From NCBI GenBank assembly GCA_947502495.1, contig CANNAC010000001.1, forward strand, positions 62,001-126,000: a DNA stretch of 64,000 nucleotides, given 5' to 3'. Position numbers and translations under genes: made by a program. The stretch comes from an uncultured Flavobacteriaceae bacterium. GTDB lineage: Bacteria > Bacteroidota > Bacteroidia > Flavobacteriales > Flavobacteriaceae. Below the pieces are notes generated by a model. The model was given only the letters and a program-made list of their open reading frames with translations, had not been told where the DNA came from and ran no database searches. Positions 45,324 to 53,576 of the stretch are shown piece after piece (the first letter of the stretch is position 1; each line of letters begins with the position of its first letter).

Positions 45324-45998
45324 ATGTTTTATAAATTACGAAATACGGCTAGTCTAAAACAAATAGAGCAGGAGTTTGAAAAACAATTTGCATATCCTAA
45401 GGTATATAGACCTGTAAAAGTAATAAATGGATTTAAAGAGGCGTCTTTGCCTATTATAGCTATGGAAAAACCAGAGGTTATCGATTTTTCCATTTGGGGA
45501 TTATTACCTACTGATTTTGAGGAAAACTGGGCCGTTTTTCAAAACATATCCAATACTTTAAATATAGATATTGAAAATATAAATGAAAAAGATCCATTTC
45601 TTTCGGAAGCTTTAAATAAAAGACGCTGTTTAATTATTGTAAACGGTTTTTATACCACATATATAAGTAAGGGGAAAATCAAATCTTTCCATGTTTTTAG
45701 AAAAAACAATGCGCCTTTTTGTTTGGCTGGAATTTATAATGAACTGGCAGATGGCTTTAAAACATGTTCTGTTTTTATAACGACAAGTAATAACGCCAAT
45801 AGTAATTGGATACCAAGTTTTTCTGAAAAACAGCCTTTAGTACTTCAGAAAAAATACTTTGATTATTGGTTAGCGGAAGACAATATGTTTTCCGACTTAA
45901 AAGCCAGTATCCAAGATTTGGATGTTTCCGATTTCGAATCGGAAGTTATGGACCAAAAAATACTAGATACCTATGCGGTTTCTAACAACCAATTTTAA
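45324..45998 (+). CDS. SRAP (YedK/HMCES-fold) protein lacking the catalytic residues
   Basis: 224 residues that align with SRAP proteins: VINGFKEASLPII, WGLLPTDF, LSEALNKRRCLIIVNGFYTTY, FHVFRKNNAPFCLAGIYNE, VFITTSNNAN. Active SRAPs crosslink to abasic DNA through Cys2 and use a Glu (GFYEW box) and a His (HDRMP box). Here residue 2 is Phe, the box is GFYTTY, and the His box reads FSEKQPLVL. The protein therefore probably cannot form the DNA-protein crosslink, but may still bind DNA. Neighbours are stress-type genes. Confidence 0.8.
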   Translation: MFYKLRNTASLKQIEQEFEKQFAYPKVYRPVKVINGFKEASLPIIAMEKPEVIDFSIWGLLPTDFEENWAVFQNISNTLNIDIENINEKDPFLSEALNKRRCLIIVNGFYTTYISKGKIKSFHVFRKNNAPFCLAGIYNELADGFKTCSVFITTSNNANSNWIPSFSEKQPLVLQKKYFDYWLAEDNMFSDLKASIQDLDVSDFESEVMDQKILDTYAVSNNQF

Positions 45999-46080
45999 TA
46001 AATACAGCAATATATTTAAAAGAGTTAATTTAATATTGGATACCGTTAAACTAATTCCCGAAAAAGAAGCATCTTTGATA

Positions 46081-46105
46081 TAATGTAATGAGAGACATTA
46101 CATTA
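46081..46105. promoter_or_regulatory. Perfect 10-bp inverted repeat upstream of DUF1328
   Basis: TAATGTAATG-AGAGA-CATTACATTA, 22 bp before the start at 46127. There is no T-run after it, so an operator or a leader hairpin is more likely than a terminator. Confidence 0.55.
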
Positions 46106-46126
46106 CTAATTTAAAACCAAAATAAT

Positions 46127-46288
46127 ATGTTACGTTACGCAATCATTTTTATCATTTTAGCAATAGTCGCCGGAATTTTTGGTTTCGGAGGAATATCTGA
46201 AGGAGCAGCAAGTATAGCAAAAATTCTATTTTATATTTTTATAGTACTCTTTGTTGTGTCCTTAATTACAGGAAGAAAAAAAATATAA
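46127..46288 (+). CDS. DUF1328 (YtjA-like) small membrane protein
   Basis: 53 residues, MLRYAIIFIILAIVAGIFGFGG ... KILFYIFIVLFVVSLITGRKK. Two membrane helices with the GFGGISEGAASIAKILF loop define DUF1328, a stress-associated family common in bacteria. It is too short for usual ORF cut-offs. It sits directly after the 25-bp inverted repeat and before a small acidic lipoprotein gene. Confidence 0.92.
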   Translation: MLRYAIIFIILAIVAGIFGFGGISEGAASIAKILFYIFIVLFVVSLITGRKKI

Positions 46289-46318
46289 TTAATCCTTAAT
46301 AAAATAAAATAAAACACG

Positions 46319-46510
46319 ATGAGAAAATTAATTTATTCAGCAATATTAGTATTTACCATGTCTGCCGTTTTTACAAGTTGCAGAGAAGATAAAAAAGATA
46401 AAGTAGAAGACGCAATCGAAGATGTTGGAGATGGTATTGAAGATGCTACGGATGATATGGGAGATGGTCTTGAAGATGTAGGAGATGAAATAGAAGATGC
46501 AGTAGATTAA
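46319..46510 (+). CDS. Small acidic repeat lipoprotein
   Basis: 63 residues: lipoprotein signal ending FTSC (Cys21), a short basic stretch (REDKKDK), then an acidic tail in which EDAI/GIEDA/GLEDV and VGD units recur about every 7-8 residues. The tail could form an acidic amphipathic helix on the cell surface or periplasmic side. Followed by a terminator. Unknown function; 30 bp after DUF1328 and likely co-transcribed. Confidence 0.75.
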   Translation: MRKLIYSAILVFTMSAVFTSCREDKKDKVEDAIEDVGDGIEDATDDMGDGLEDVGDEIEDAVD

Positions 46511-46553
46511 TACTTGAAGTAATAGTATTGTCGGTAGTTTTTAATAATCAAAG

Positions 46554-46587
46554 AAAGGCAGTTTAATCCAGGATTTTACTGTCTTTT
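46554..46587 (+). terminator. Terminator after the acidic lipoprotein
   Basis: AAAGGCAGT pairs with ACTGTCTTT (46578-46586) around an inner AATCC-AG-GATTT hairpin, then a T-run. Confidence 0.75.
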
Positions 46588-46607
46588 TTATTTAAAATAT
46601 AATAATT

Positions 46608-46922
46608 ATGGAATATGCAAAACATGAAATAGAATATATAAACGAATTAAAAGAAAAAGGATATACCAGTAATTTTAGGATGGTAGATGCACATTTAGTA
46701 GAACAAAATTCTAAGAAAAAATTCAAGCCAGAACAAATCTTTATTGATCAAGAAATGCGTTTTGAAGGAATGAGTAATCCGTCTGATGCCTCTATATTAT
46801 ATGCTATAAAGACAGATTCGGGTTACAAAGGAACTGTTCTGGCAAACTATGCTCCAACGGGCGATTTAGAAGTAGCAGAATTTTTTAAAGAAATACCTAA
46901 ATCCAATATTAATACCAACTAA
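46608..46922 (+). CDS. Conserved small flavobacterial protein, unknown
   Basis: 104 residues: NELKEKGYTSNFRMVDAHLVEQNSKKKFKPEQIFIDQEMRFEGMSNPSDASILYAIKTDSGYKGTVLANYAP. I recall similar proteins sometimes carrying the label phosphoribosylpyrophosphate synthetase, but no PRPP-binding motif is present, so that name is not supported. Stop overlaps the convergent ArsC-like gene by 4 bp. Confidence 0.75.
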   Translation: MEYAKHEIEYINELKEKGYTSNFRMVDAHLVEQNSKKKFKPEQIFIDQEMRFEGMSNPSDASILYAIKTDSGYKGTVLANYAPTGDLEVAEFFKEIPKSNINTN

Positions 46923-47311
46923 TTCTCATTTGGTTTTTGAGGGTTTAGTCCGGCCGTATCGGGCTCTAAATGCTTTATAAAGTCGGTAGGCGTTTCTAAT
47001 AGGTAAAACGAATTGTTAACCATTAAAATAGACCCTTTAAGTACTTCTGGGTTTTTATGTAAAACCTTAATCCAATCTTCATTGCTTAAGTGTATTTCTT
47101 TTTCGGAATATATTTTTGTAAAATCCGGATGGTTTTGATTTACCAAACTAGATAGTGTGGTATCTAGCGCTTCTGCAATCTCCATCCATTGTGTTCCCGT
47201 TAATTTTGTTTTAGACAAATCAATAGCCAAAATCTCTTTTTTTGAAGCGCTAACATAGGCTAAGGTTTGTTTTCCTAAAGAACTATTAGAACTGTAATAT
47301 AATTTAATCAT
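46919..47311 (-). CDS. ArsC/Spx-fold protein without the active-site cysteine
   Basis: 130 residues from the chosen ATG (the frame opens 9 codons earlier, but MIKLYYSSNSS is the natural thioredoxin-like start). The layout follows ArsC-like proteins: N-terminal strand, LAYVSASKKEILAIDLSKTKLTGTQWMEIAEAL, NQNHPDFTKIY, and NPEVLKGSILMVNNSFYLLETPTDFIKHLEP. Where ArsC has Cys in YHNPxCSKS, this one has YYSSNSSLGKQ. So arsenate reduction is unlikely; a regulatory or binding role is possible. Convergent with the gene to the left. Confidence 0.75.
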   Translation of the reverse strand: MIKLYYSSNSSLGKQTLAYVSASKKEILAIDLSKTKLTGTQWMEIAEALDTTLSSLVNQNHPDFTKIYSEKEIHLSNEDWIKVLHKNPEVLKGSILMVNNSFYLLETPTDFIKHLEPDTAGLNPQKPNEN

Positions 47312-47377
47312 GTTTTTATGTTTTGAAATTATTCCCATTTGTTTTGCTTTTAGTTGAACTTATTTCTTAAAGTGTAT

Positions 47378-48388
47378 TTATATTTCTTCGCTGTATTCCT
47401 TTTTATAAATCCGAACCATTACAAGAAATAAACTTAACAGTAACGGACCAAAAATTAATCCGATAAAACCGAATAATGGCACACCAATAATAACACCAAT
47501 TAAAGTTATTAATGGATGTACGTTGTCTAGCTTTTTTATAACAAAAAGTCTAATTAAGTTATCTGTAGAACCAACAACGATGAGGCCATACAGCAGTATT
47601 CCCCAAGCTTCAAAAGCACCTCCATTAGCGTAGGTTAATATAAAAGCAGGTATAATACCTAACAATCCACCAACAAACGGAATCATAGAACCAATGGTAA
47701 CCATGACAAACCAGAAGAACGGATTTTCTATTCCAAATATTAAAAACCCAATAAGAGCAACAATACCTTGAGCAATAGCAACTAGAGGGATTCCTAATGC
47801 ATTAGAACGCACCATTACGTTAACATCTTCACCTATGATTTTTAGATTTTCTTTATTTATAGGGATATATTCAAACAAGCTTTCTCTTAATTTTCGTCTA
47901 TTTGTTAACATATAAAAAAGTAAGAAATACATAATAAAGATGGCAATTGCGACTTCAAAAGTACTACCAGCAATACTTTGAAGTTTTTCGGAAACTAGAG
48001 TAGAAACCTGGGAGGCATCTATTTGAGAACTAATGTTGTATCCTAATGCGTTTTCAATTTTTTCGAGCTGTAATTTAATTGCATTGGTAACGCGTTCAGA
48101 ATTTTCAGCAGCATTACTCACTTTATTTCCAAGCATAACTACTATTCCGGTAACTGGTAATAAAATACATATCACCGATAATATTAATAAAACGATAGCA
48201 GCAAGTTCTTTATTCCAACCTTTTTGCACCAATTTTTTCATTGGTTTCCGTAATAAAACATAAATGGTTATGGCACCTAAAACGCCTGAAAAATATGGTG
48301 CGATTTCTAATAAAATAAGGCTTGCTATACATATTATAATACATAATAGGAAGAGCTGGTTAATGACTTTATGGCTAATTTGCTTCAT
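47378..48388 (-). CDS. AI-2E family transporter
   Basis: 336 residues with about eight membrane helices: KPMKKLVQKGWNKELAAIVLLILSVICILLP, the ANVMVRSNALGIPLVAIAQGIVALIGFLIFGI block (residues start VNVMVRS), and the FVGGLLGIIPAFI plus GLIFGPLLLSLFLVM segments that mark the family (YdiK/TqsA/YhhQ-like exporters). Substrates vary and are seldom known. A perfect 23-bp palindrome 27 bp before its start is a candidate operator. Confidence 0.85.
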   Translation of the reverse strand: MKQISHKVINQLFLLCIIICIASLILLEIAPYFSGVLGAITIYVLLRKPMKKLVQKGWNKELAAIVLLILSVICILLPVTGIVVMLGNKVSNAAENSERVTNAIKLQLEKIENALGYNISSQIDASQVSTLVSEKLQSIAGSTFEVAIAIFIMYFLLFYMLTNRRKLRESLFEYIPINKENLKIIGEDVNVMVRSNALGIPLVAIAQGIVALIGFLIFGIENPFFWFVMVTIGSMIPFVGGLLGIIPAFILTYANGGAFEAWGILLYGLIVVGSTDNLIRLFVIKKLDNVHPLITLIGVIIGVPLFGFIGLIFGPLLLSLFLVMVRIYKKEYSEEI

Positions 48389-48414
48389 TATAAAATTAAA
48401 TTATAGGTTTCGTT

Positions 48415-48437
48415 TTAACTATATTTAATATAGTTAA
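48415..48437. promoter_or_regulatory. Perfect 23-bp palindrome, operator candidate
   Basis: TTAACTATATT-T-AATATAGTTAA: 11-bp arms around one base, 27 bp upstream of the AI-2E-type transporter start. No T-run follows on either strand, and the symmetry is that of a homodimeric repressor site. Confidence 0.6.
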
Positions 48438-48658
48438 TAAATAGATAGGTTGGCTATTTTTCAAAGGTATCTTTAAGTCTTAAAAAAGATTAATCGGTTT
48501 ACATAACATATTAACTGTATTGCTAAATTTTAGCGGTTATCCATACACACCGATGGTAAATAGCCTAAATCCACATCCTATTTTTAGAAACATCAATAAT
48601 TGTTATGAATAGATAGTAACTGTTGATAACTTAAACGTAAGGTTTCTATCAAAAATCC

Positions 48659-48666
48659 TACTTTTG
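48659..48666 (+). promoter_or_regulatory. -7 box for trxB in the 302-bp intergenic region
   Basis: TACTTTTG, 24 bp before the trxB ATG. The nearest TTG (48623-48625) is 33 bp away, too far for the standard spacing. Apart from this and the palindrome at 48415-48437, I see nothing else in 48389-48690. Confidence 0.5.
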
Positions 48667-48690
48667 TATACATAATATGATACTAAAATT

Positions 48691-49674
48691 ATGTCGGATA
48701 CAATAGAAAAAGTAAAATGCTTAATAATAGGTTCTGGACCTGCTGGTTATACAGCAGCAATCTATGCAGCTAGAGCAAATATGAAACCTGTTTTATACCA
48801 AGGAACACAACCTGGAGGACAGTTAACTACTACCAATGAAGTAGAGAATTTCCCTGGATATCCAGAAGGAATTACAGGACCAGCAATGATGATGGAGCTT
48901 CAAGCACAAGCAGAACGTTTTGAAACAGATGTACGTGATGGTTGGGTTACTAAAGTAGATTTCTCTGGAGATGTGCATAAAGTATGGATAAACGAGACGA
49001 AAGAGATTCACTGTGATACAGTAATTATATCTACAGGAGCTTCTGCTAAATACTTAGGATTAGATTCGGAACAAAAATATTTAAAGCTTGGTGGAGGTGT
49101 TTCTGCTTGTGCTGTTTGTGATGGTTTTTTCTACAGAAATCAAGAAGTAGTAATTGTTGGAGCAGGAGATAGCGCTTGTGAAGAAGCACATTACTTATCG
49201 AAGCTTTGTAAAAAAGTAACCATGTTAGTAAGACGTGATGAATTTAGAGCTTCTAAAATCATGGCCGCTCGTGTAGCAAACACCGAAAATATTGAAATTT
49301 TATTCAATACAGAAACGGAAGAAGTTTTAGGTGACGGACAAGTAGTTACTGGCGTGCGAGTTTCAAATAATAAAACTAAGGAAACCACAGATATTCCTGC
49401 AACAGGATTTTTTGTTGCTATTGGTCACAAACCAAACACAGATATCTTTAAAGGCTTTTTAGATTTAGATGAAACGGGTTACATTATTAATGCAAAACCT
49501 GGAACATCGAAAACAAATGTAGATGGTGTTTTTGTATCTGGAGATGCAGCAGATCATGTATACAGACAAGCGATTACAGCAGCAGGAACTGGTTGTATGG
49601 CAGCATTAGATGCAGAACGTTATTTAGCAGCTAAAGATTCTACTTTTGAGGTTAGTACTTCAAACTATAACTAG
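48691..49674 (+). CDS. trxB: Thioredoxin reductase
   Basis: 327 residues. FAD-binding GSGPAGYTAAIYAARA, redox-active CAVC (SACAVCDGFFY), NADPH-binding GAGDSACEEA and the final FAD motif VDGVFVSGDAADHVYRQAITAAGTGCMAA are all intact. Reduces thioredoxin with NADPH in the cytosol. Own promoter and terminator. Confidence 0.96.
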   Translation: MSDTIEKVKCLIIGSGPAGYTAAIYAARANMKPVLYQGTQPGGQLTTTNEVENFPGYPEGITGPAMMMELQAQAERFETDVRDGWVTKVDFSGDVHKVWINETKEIHCDTVIISTGASAKYLGLDSEQKYLKLGGGVSACAVCDGFFYRNQEVVIVGAGDSACEEAHYLSKLCKKVTMLVRRDEFRASKIMAARVANTENIEILFNTETEEVLGDGQVVTGVRVSNNKTKETTDIPATGFFVAIGHKPNTDIFKGFLDLDETGYIINAKPGTSKTNVDGVFVSGDAADHVYRQAITAAGTGCMAALDAERYLAAKDSTFEVSTSNYN

Positions 49675-49708
49675 ATAAAAATATTTTATTTCTAAATAAA
49701 TACAAAAA

Positions 49709-49736
49709 AGCCGAAACGGATGTTTCGGCTTTTTTA
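49709..49736. terminator. Terminator after trxB
   Basis: AGCCGAAAC-GGAT-GTTTCGGCT stem with A-run before and T-run after, able to work in both directions. Confidence 0.85.
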
Positions 49737-49764
49737 TGTTAAAAAAGGTATTGTATACTCGCTT

Positions 49765-50067
49765 TTATAAAGGTGCATCGGAGATGTTCGTATCCGTTTC
49801 CTTTTGTTCTATTGGCGTCTTATTATATTTTTTATGTTGTATTTTTTTCTTTTCTAAAATCTCATAAAATTTTTTATGTGAGATTTTTAAGTCTTTAGTT
49901 ATCTCACGAACTTTCTTTGTTCCTTTTTTATACAGTTTTAAATTCTCGTTTACTTTTTTATTGAAATAATAATCTTTCAGTTTTTCAACGATCTGTAATT
50001 CGGTCAAGTTGGATGTTTGCGCGTAGTTTTCTAATTCCGTGATGATTGGCGATAACTTATTTTTCAT
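49765..50067 (-). CDS. Small basic helical protein, unknown
   Basis: 100 residues: helical and Lys-rich, LTELQIVEKLKDYYFNKKV, then KKVREITKDLKISHKKFYEILEKKKIQHKKYNK. The middle resembles a possible HTH (VREITKDLKISHKKFYEIL), so DNA binding is possible. Its 3' end is near trxB's terminator. Lies at one edge of a worn island element. Function not recognised. Confidence 0.5.
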   Translation of the reverse strand: MKNKLSPIITELENYAQTSNLTELQIVEKLKDYYFNKKVNENLKLYKKGTKKVREITKDLKISHKKFYEILEKKKIQHKKYNKTPIEQKETDTNISDAPL

Positions 50068-50127
50068 AGGGATTTTTTTAACGTTTTTGATCCAAGAATC
50101 AAAACCTATTTCTGCTGTTTCGATTCA

Positions 50128-50200
50128 CGTTTGAGTTACCAATTTAGTAAATAAAAAACGGAAAAGAAAATCTGTAAAGATTTTTAGAAGTGTAAAAGCG
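50128..50200 (+). repeat. Degenerate copy of the island element
   Basis: Matches element C/B2 in CGTTTGAGTTACCAATTTAG, TAAATAAAAAACGGAA, the hairpin AAAATCT-GTAA-AGATTTT, and GTGTAAAAGC. Sits between two minus-strand genes of unknown function, one of which ends 15 bp to its right. Confidence 0.55.
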
Positions 50201-50214
50201 TTGCGTAATTCGTT

Positions 50215-50898
50215 TTATTCGGTTTGTTTACGGGTAGCTTTTAGCTTATTATTCAAGCCTTCAATGAATGTTTTACGTTTTATTAATTCTTCAATACTAC
50301 TTTCAAATGTTTTAATATTATGCAATTTTGGAAACGCGATTTTTCGCTTTGCAATAGAATTCGAGACCAGAATATTTACATAATTATAAGTCAAAATCAA
50401 TTTTTGAAGAAAGTCTGTCTTTGTAATCTTTAAACCAATTTTTTCTGCTGTTCTTGCATTTAGAATATAGGTAGTTCCTTTTATTCTTACGGAAGTGTTA
50501 TCGGTCGCTTCACAAGCTTGGATGAGGTTTAAAATTCCTTCTAGATACTTTTGAAGAATAAAATTTGTTCTTTGTTTTCCGCTGAAGGTTTTATCTATAA
50601 CAAAAACATAATCAAATAAGGAGCCGCCATGAATTACGATGGTTCCTTTATTTTCTTTTTCGGTAATAAGCAGGGAAGAATAGTAAATCAGTTTTCCTTT
50701 TTTTGTCATGGCAGGAACATCAAAAAAGGGCGCAATTATAGAAAGTGTTATAATTAGGCATAGAAATATTAAGAAATAAAAGCCGCTTAAAAGGCATAAG
50801 AGCAAAATCAGTAAATTAAAAACTACTGCGGCAATTGCAATTTTAAATTGAATACGATTTTGTTCTTTTTGGGATTTGGAGTAAAATCTATGCTTCAT
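50215..50898 (-). CDS. Membrane protein of unknown function
   Basis: 227 residues: polar N-terminus, two membrane helices (about 19-42 and 45-62), then a soluble cytosolic domain beginning TKKGKLIYYSSLLITEKENKGTIVIHGGSLFDYVFVID and continuing with helices (FILQKYLEGILNLIQACEA; FESSIEELIKRKTFIEGLNNKL). I recognise no family. Lies between two worn copies of the island element, so could be old accessory cargo. Confidence 0.6.
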   Translation of the reverse strand: MKHRFYSKSQKEQNRIQFKIAIAAVVFNLLILLLCLLSGFYFLIFLCLIITLSIIAPFFDVPAMTKKGKLIYYSSLLITEKENKGTIVIHGGSLFDYVFVIDKTFSGKQRTNFILQKYLEGILNLIQACEATDNTSVRIKGTTYILNARTAEKIGLKITKTDFLQKLILTYNYVNILVSNSIAKRKIAFPKLHNIKTFESSIEELIKRKTFIEGLNNKLKATRKQTE

Positions 50899-50924
50899 TT
50901 TATAGTATTGTCCTAGCGTTTGCT

Positions 50925-50990
50925 TCTAATAAATATGTGGTAAGCAAAAGTAAAATATAATTCCGAAGGATTTTGATTAACGGACTAATT
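50925..50990 (+). repeat. Degenerate copy of the island element
   Basis: GGTAAGCAAAAG, then TAATTCCGAAGGATTTTGA with the same AATTCC-GAA-GGATT hairpin as element C, then ATTAACGG. Much decayed; boundaries approximate. Confidence 0.4.
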
Positions 50991-50992
50991 CG

Positions 50993-52204
50993 TTAGTTTT
51001 TGGATTCATTTGCTTCTAAAACACGTAATATATTTCCGCCTAGAATTTTATGAATATCTTTTTCGCTGTATCCTTTTTCGGTTAAAGCTTTCGTAATTAA
51101 AGGATATGCGGTAACGTCATCCAATTGTTTTGGCGGTAAAAAGATACCGTCAAAATCAGAACCTATACCAACATAGTCTGCACCAACTAAATTAATAATG
51201 TATTCCAAGTGCGCAATTACTAGATCAAATGGCGCTTTTAATGCTTCCGATTCTTCAGGGTATTTTAGATATATGGATTCTTCAGCGAGGTATGCATTTA
51301 CACCCAACTGACGCAAAGAATCTATTTCGGTTTGATATTTTTCAATAAATGCATCCTCCCTTTTTTTTGTGGTTGGATCTATAAAACCAGAATTGAAATT
51401 AATTTGAATAACGCCACCATTTTTTGCAATCGCTTTTATTTGTTCATCTTTTAGGTTTCGTGGATGCGGACAAATATTATAAACAGAGCTATGGGAAGCA
51501 ATAATAGGTTTTGTAGTGGTTGCAATAACGTCATAGAACGTTTGTTCACCAACATGGCTAACATCTACCAGCATTCCTAAGGTATTCATTCTATTAATGA
51601 TTTTTTTACCAAAATCCGTAAGACCTTTGGTTTTTAAATCTTTGTTTTTTGTTTCATCCGATGCGCTAGTTGCCCATGATGTAGAATTATTCCACGTAAG
51701 TGATATATAGCGAACACCGCGATCAAAGAGTGCGTCTATTTTATTTAAATCATCTTCTATTTGATGTCCTCCTTCCACACCAATCAATGCCGCTATTTTG
51801 CCCTGATGTACAGCTTTTAAAAGTGCTTCGGTATCGGCAACTTTTACTATTTTATTTGGATTCCTTTTAATTACGGCATCCAAACTGTCTATTTGTATAT
51901 TGGCAAAATCATAAGGATCTATTTGGTTACCATCGCTCCACACCGAAAAGAATTGAACATCTAATCCGCCTTGTTTCATGCGGTTCAAATCACTATGCGT
52001 TTTACCTTTTAAATCGGCATCTATAAGAAACCCTTTTTCCATGGTTTGGAGTAGAATATCATTATGGGTATCTACAAATATGGCTTGGTTGTGAATTTCT
52101 TGAAAAGTTTTGGTTGTATCTTTAATAGTTTTGGTTGCAGAGGTGTTTTCTTTAGAATGATTACAGGATAATAAAACGAAAAATAGTAGTGCTAAATATT
52201 TCAT
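50993..52204 (-). CDS. Membrane dipeptidase (M19, renal dipeptidase family) lipoprotein
   Basis: 403 residues with lipobox LLSC (Cys14). Zinc-binding VDTHNDIL, GVEGGHQIE, VDVSHVGE, ASHSSVYNICPHPRNL and GSDFDGI are all present, so the binuclear site is intact. Cleaves dipeptides in the envelope. Downstream genes are oriented the same way but spaced. Confidence 0.92.
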   Translation of the reverse strand: MKYLALLFFVLLSCNHSKENTSATKTIKDTTKTFQEIHNQAIFVDTHNDILLQTMEKGFLIDADLKGKTHSDLNRMKQGGLDVQFFSVWSDGNQIDPYDFANIQIDSLDAVIKRNPNKIVKVADTEALLKAVHQGKIAALIGVEGGHQIEDDLNKIDALFDRGVRYISLTWNNSTSWATSASDETKNKDLKTKGLTDFGKKIINRMNTLGMLVDVSHVGEQTFYDVIATTTKPIIASHSSVYNICPHPRNLKDEQIKAIAKNGGVIQINFNSGFIDPTTKKREDAFIEKYQTEIDSLRQLGVNAYLAEESIYLKYPEESEALKAPFDLVIAHLEYIINLVGADYVGIGSDFDGIFLPPKQLDDVTAYPLITKALTEKGYSEKDIHKILGGNILRVLEANESKN

Positions 52205-52351
52205 GTTATTGAATTTATGGTTTGCGTTTTGCAGTTTTACTTGATGATTTTTATTCTAATAATGCTACAAGTTAACGAATACCAAATTGTTTCACCTCGG
52301 TTTTAGGTTGTAATTGCTTTAATGTCAGCTATCTCCGTTTTTTTTTTATGA

Positions 52352-52702
52352 CTAGTTTGGAATAAAGGTGCCGCAGCCTTCTAGAGAAACTCTTGTTTGT
52401 TTGGCATGAAGAAACAGGTTTGCTGTTTTTTCTTGTAATTTGGCTAAGGTCCATTTCTTTTTAATCTCAGCCTCGATACGCCAACCTTTTAGGAAAATTA
52501 GCGTTGTGGTTTTTTCAATGCTATGTGGTATATTTTCGTTAGATAATGCTTTAGAAAGAAGTTCTGTGTTCTCTTTCTGCGTTGCATAGAAGTGAAAACG
52601 GACAACGAATTGCGTTTCTAAATCTATGCCGTTTTCTTCCCAAATCTGCCACATTTTTTCATTTCGTTTTAAGTGGGCATTGTATTCCGATTTATTAGTC
52701 AT
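52352..52702 (-). CDS. RraB-like (ribonuclease E inhibitor B) domain protein
   Basis: 116 residues with VVRFHFYATQKENTELLSKALSNENIPHS, LKGWRIEAEIKKKWTLAKLQEKTANLFLHA and a final GCGTFIPN; the layout fits the RraB domain (regulator of ribonuclease activity B). Whether it targets an RNase E/G-type enzyme in this organism is unknown. Stand-alone gene. Confidence 0.7.
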   Translation of the reverse strand: MTNKSEYNAHLKRNEKMWQIWEENGIDLETQFVVRFHFYATQKENTELLSKALSNENIPHSIEKTTTLIFLKGWRIEAEIKKKWTLAKLQEKTANLFLHAKQTRVSLEGCGTFIPN

Positions 52703-52748
52703 TCGTGCTATTTTTGAAATGCTTGAAACTGTTATTATGAAAGCGTTT

Positions 52749-53576
52749 TTAATTTTCGTAATACTCTTTTAACACTATGTTTTTGTCTATAGTACGTCTT
52801 TTTAATTCCTTTAAAATATAGTATCTATGCATAAAACCACACAATACAACTATTCTTTTACCTGCATTTTGTTCTGAAATGGTCATTATATTTTTGGCCA
52901 TTGTTTGGTTTCTTAAATCCCAAAAGTCTGCCCAAAGTTGGTAACCATCTCTATAACTTATTTTTTCTCCATTTGGTTTTGTTACAAACCTATTAGCAAA
53001 TTCCTCTCGCGCATTGGTAATTTTTGGAATCCTTTGGTATTGTTGAAATTGACGATACGCACATAAACTATCTCCTTTTGCGTTATTCCACCCTTTTGGG
53101 TTCTTGGCTGCGATTACTATTATAGGATCTAAGGCGTCTTGGTAAGCCTTAAAAATCTCAGATTCGGAGGCGGTTAATAGATTGGCTTGATATAAACTAT
53201 CCACTAACTTTAGTGTTAATCCATCTGTTGGTCGCATGCCGTGGTCTATTCGATATGGATTTCTACCTTCAAATTCAAATGGTCTTAATTTAGTTGTTGG
53301 GTATTTTAATCGATATTTTTCAGAAGCTATAAGTTCATTTTCTCTGACTGCTTTCAATTTAAAATCAGCAGTGAATTTAGTGGAATCCAATTCGAGTAAT
53401 ATGAGGTCTGGTTTTACTTTTTCTAAGATATTAAAAAGAATTTCCGAATTAAAATTAGGTACCGGTTTATGCTGTGTTCCAATAACAATAATCTCCGTCT
53501 TACTTTCTGTTTTTTTCTTCGTTTTACAAGAACAGAATGTTATTACTACTAGTAGTGCGAGCAGGTTTTTTTTCAT
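52749..53576 (-). CDS. TIKI/TraB-like (DUF5694-type) lipoprotein
   Basis: 275 residues with lipobox FCSC (Cys17). GTQHKP near the start, LILLELDSTKF, FEGRNPYRIDHGMRPTDGL, the R-N-x2-MAKNIM helix and the RIVVLCGFMHRYYI end follow the TIKI superfamily pattern (GxxH and GxxH/R motifs), whose members include proteases and erythromycin-esterase-like proteins. Metal-dependent hydrolase activity is plausible, target unknown. Confidence 0.7.
   Translation of the reverse strand: MKKNLLALLVVITFCSCKTKKKTESKTEIIVIGTQHKPVPNFNSEILFNILEKVKPDLILLELDSTKFTADFKLKAVRENELIASEKYRLKYPTTKLRPFEFEGRNPYRIDHGMRPTDGLTLKLVDSLYQANLLTASESEIFKAYQDALDPIIVIAAKNPKGWNNAKGDSLCAYRQFQQYQRIPKITNAREEFANRFVTKPNGEKISYRDGYQLWADFWDLRNQTMAKNIMTISEQNAGKRIVVLCGFMHRYYILKELKRRTIDKNIVLKEYYEN

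Noticed and set aside
45324-45998. Active SRAP (abasic-site crosslinking) annotation
   Set aside because: Residue 2 is not Cys and the Glu and His boxes are absent.
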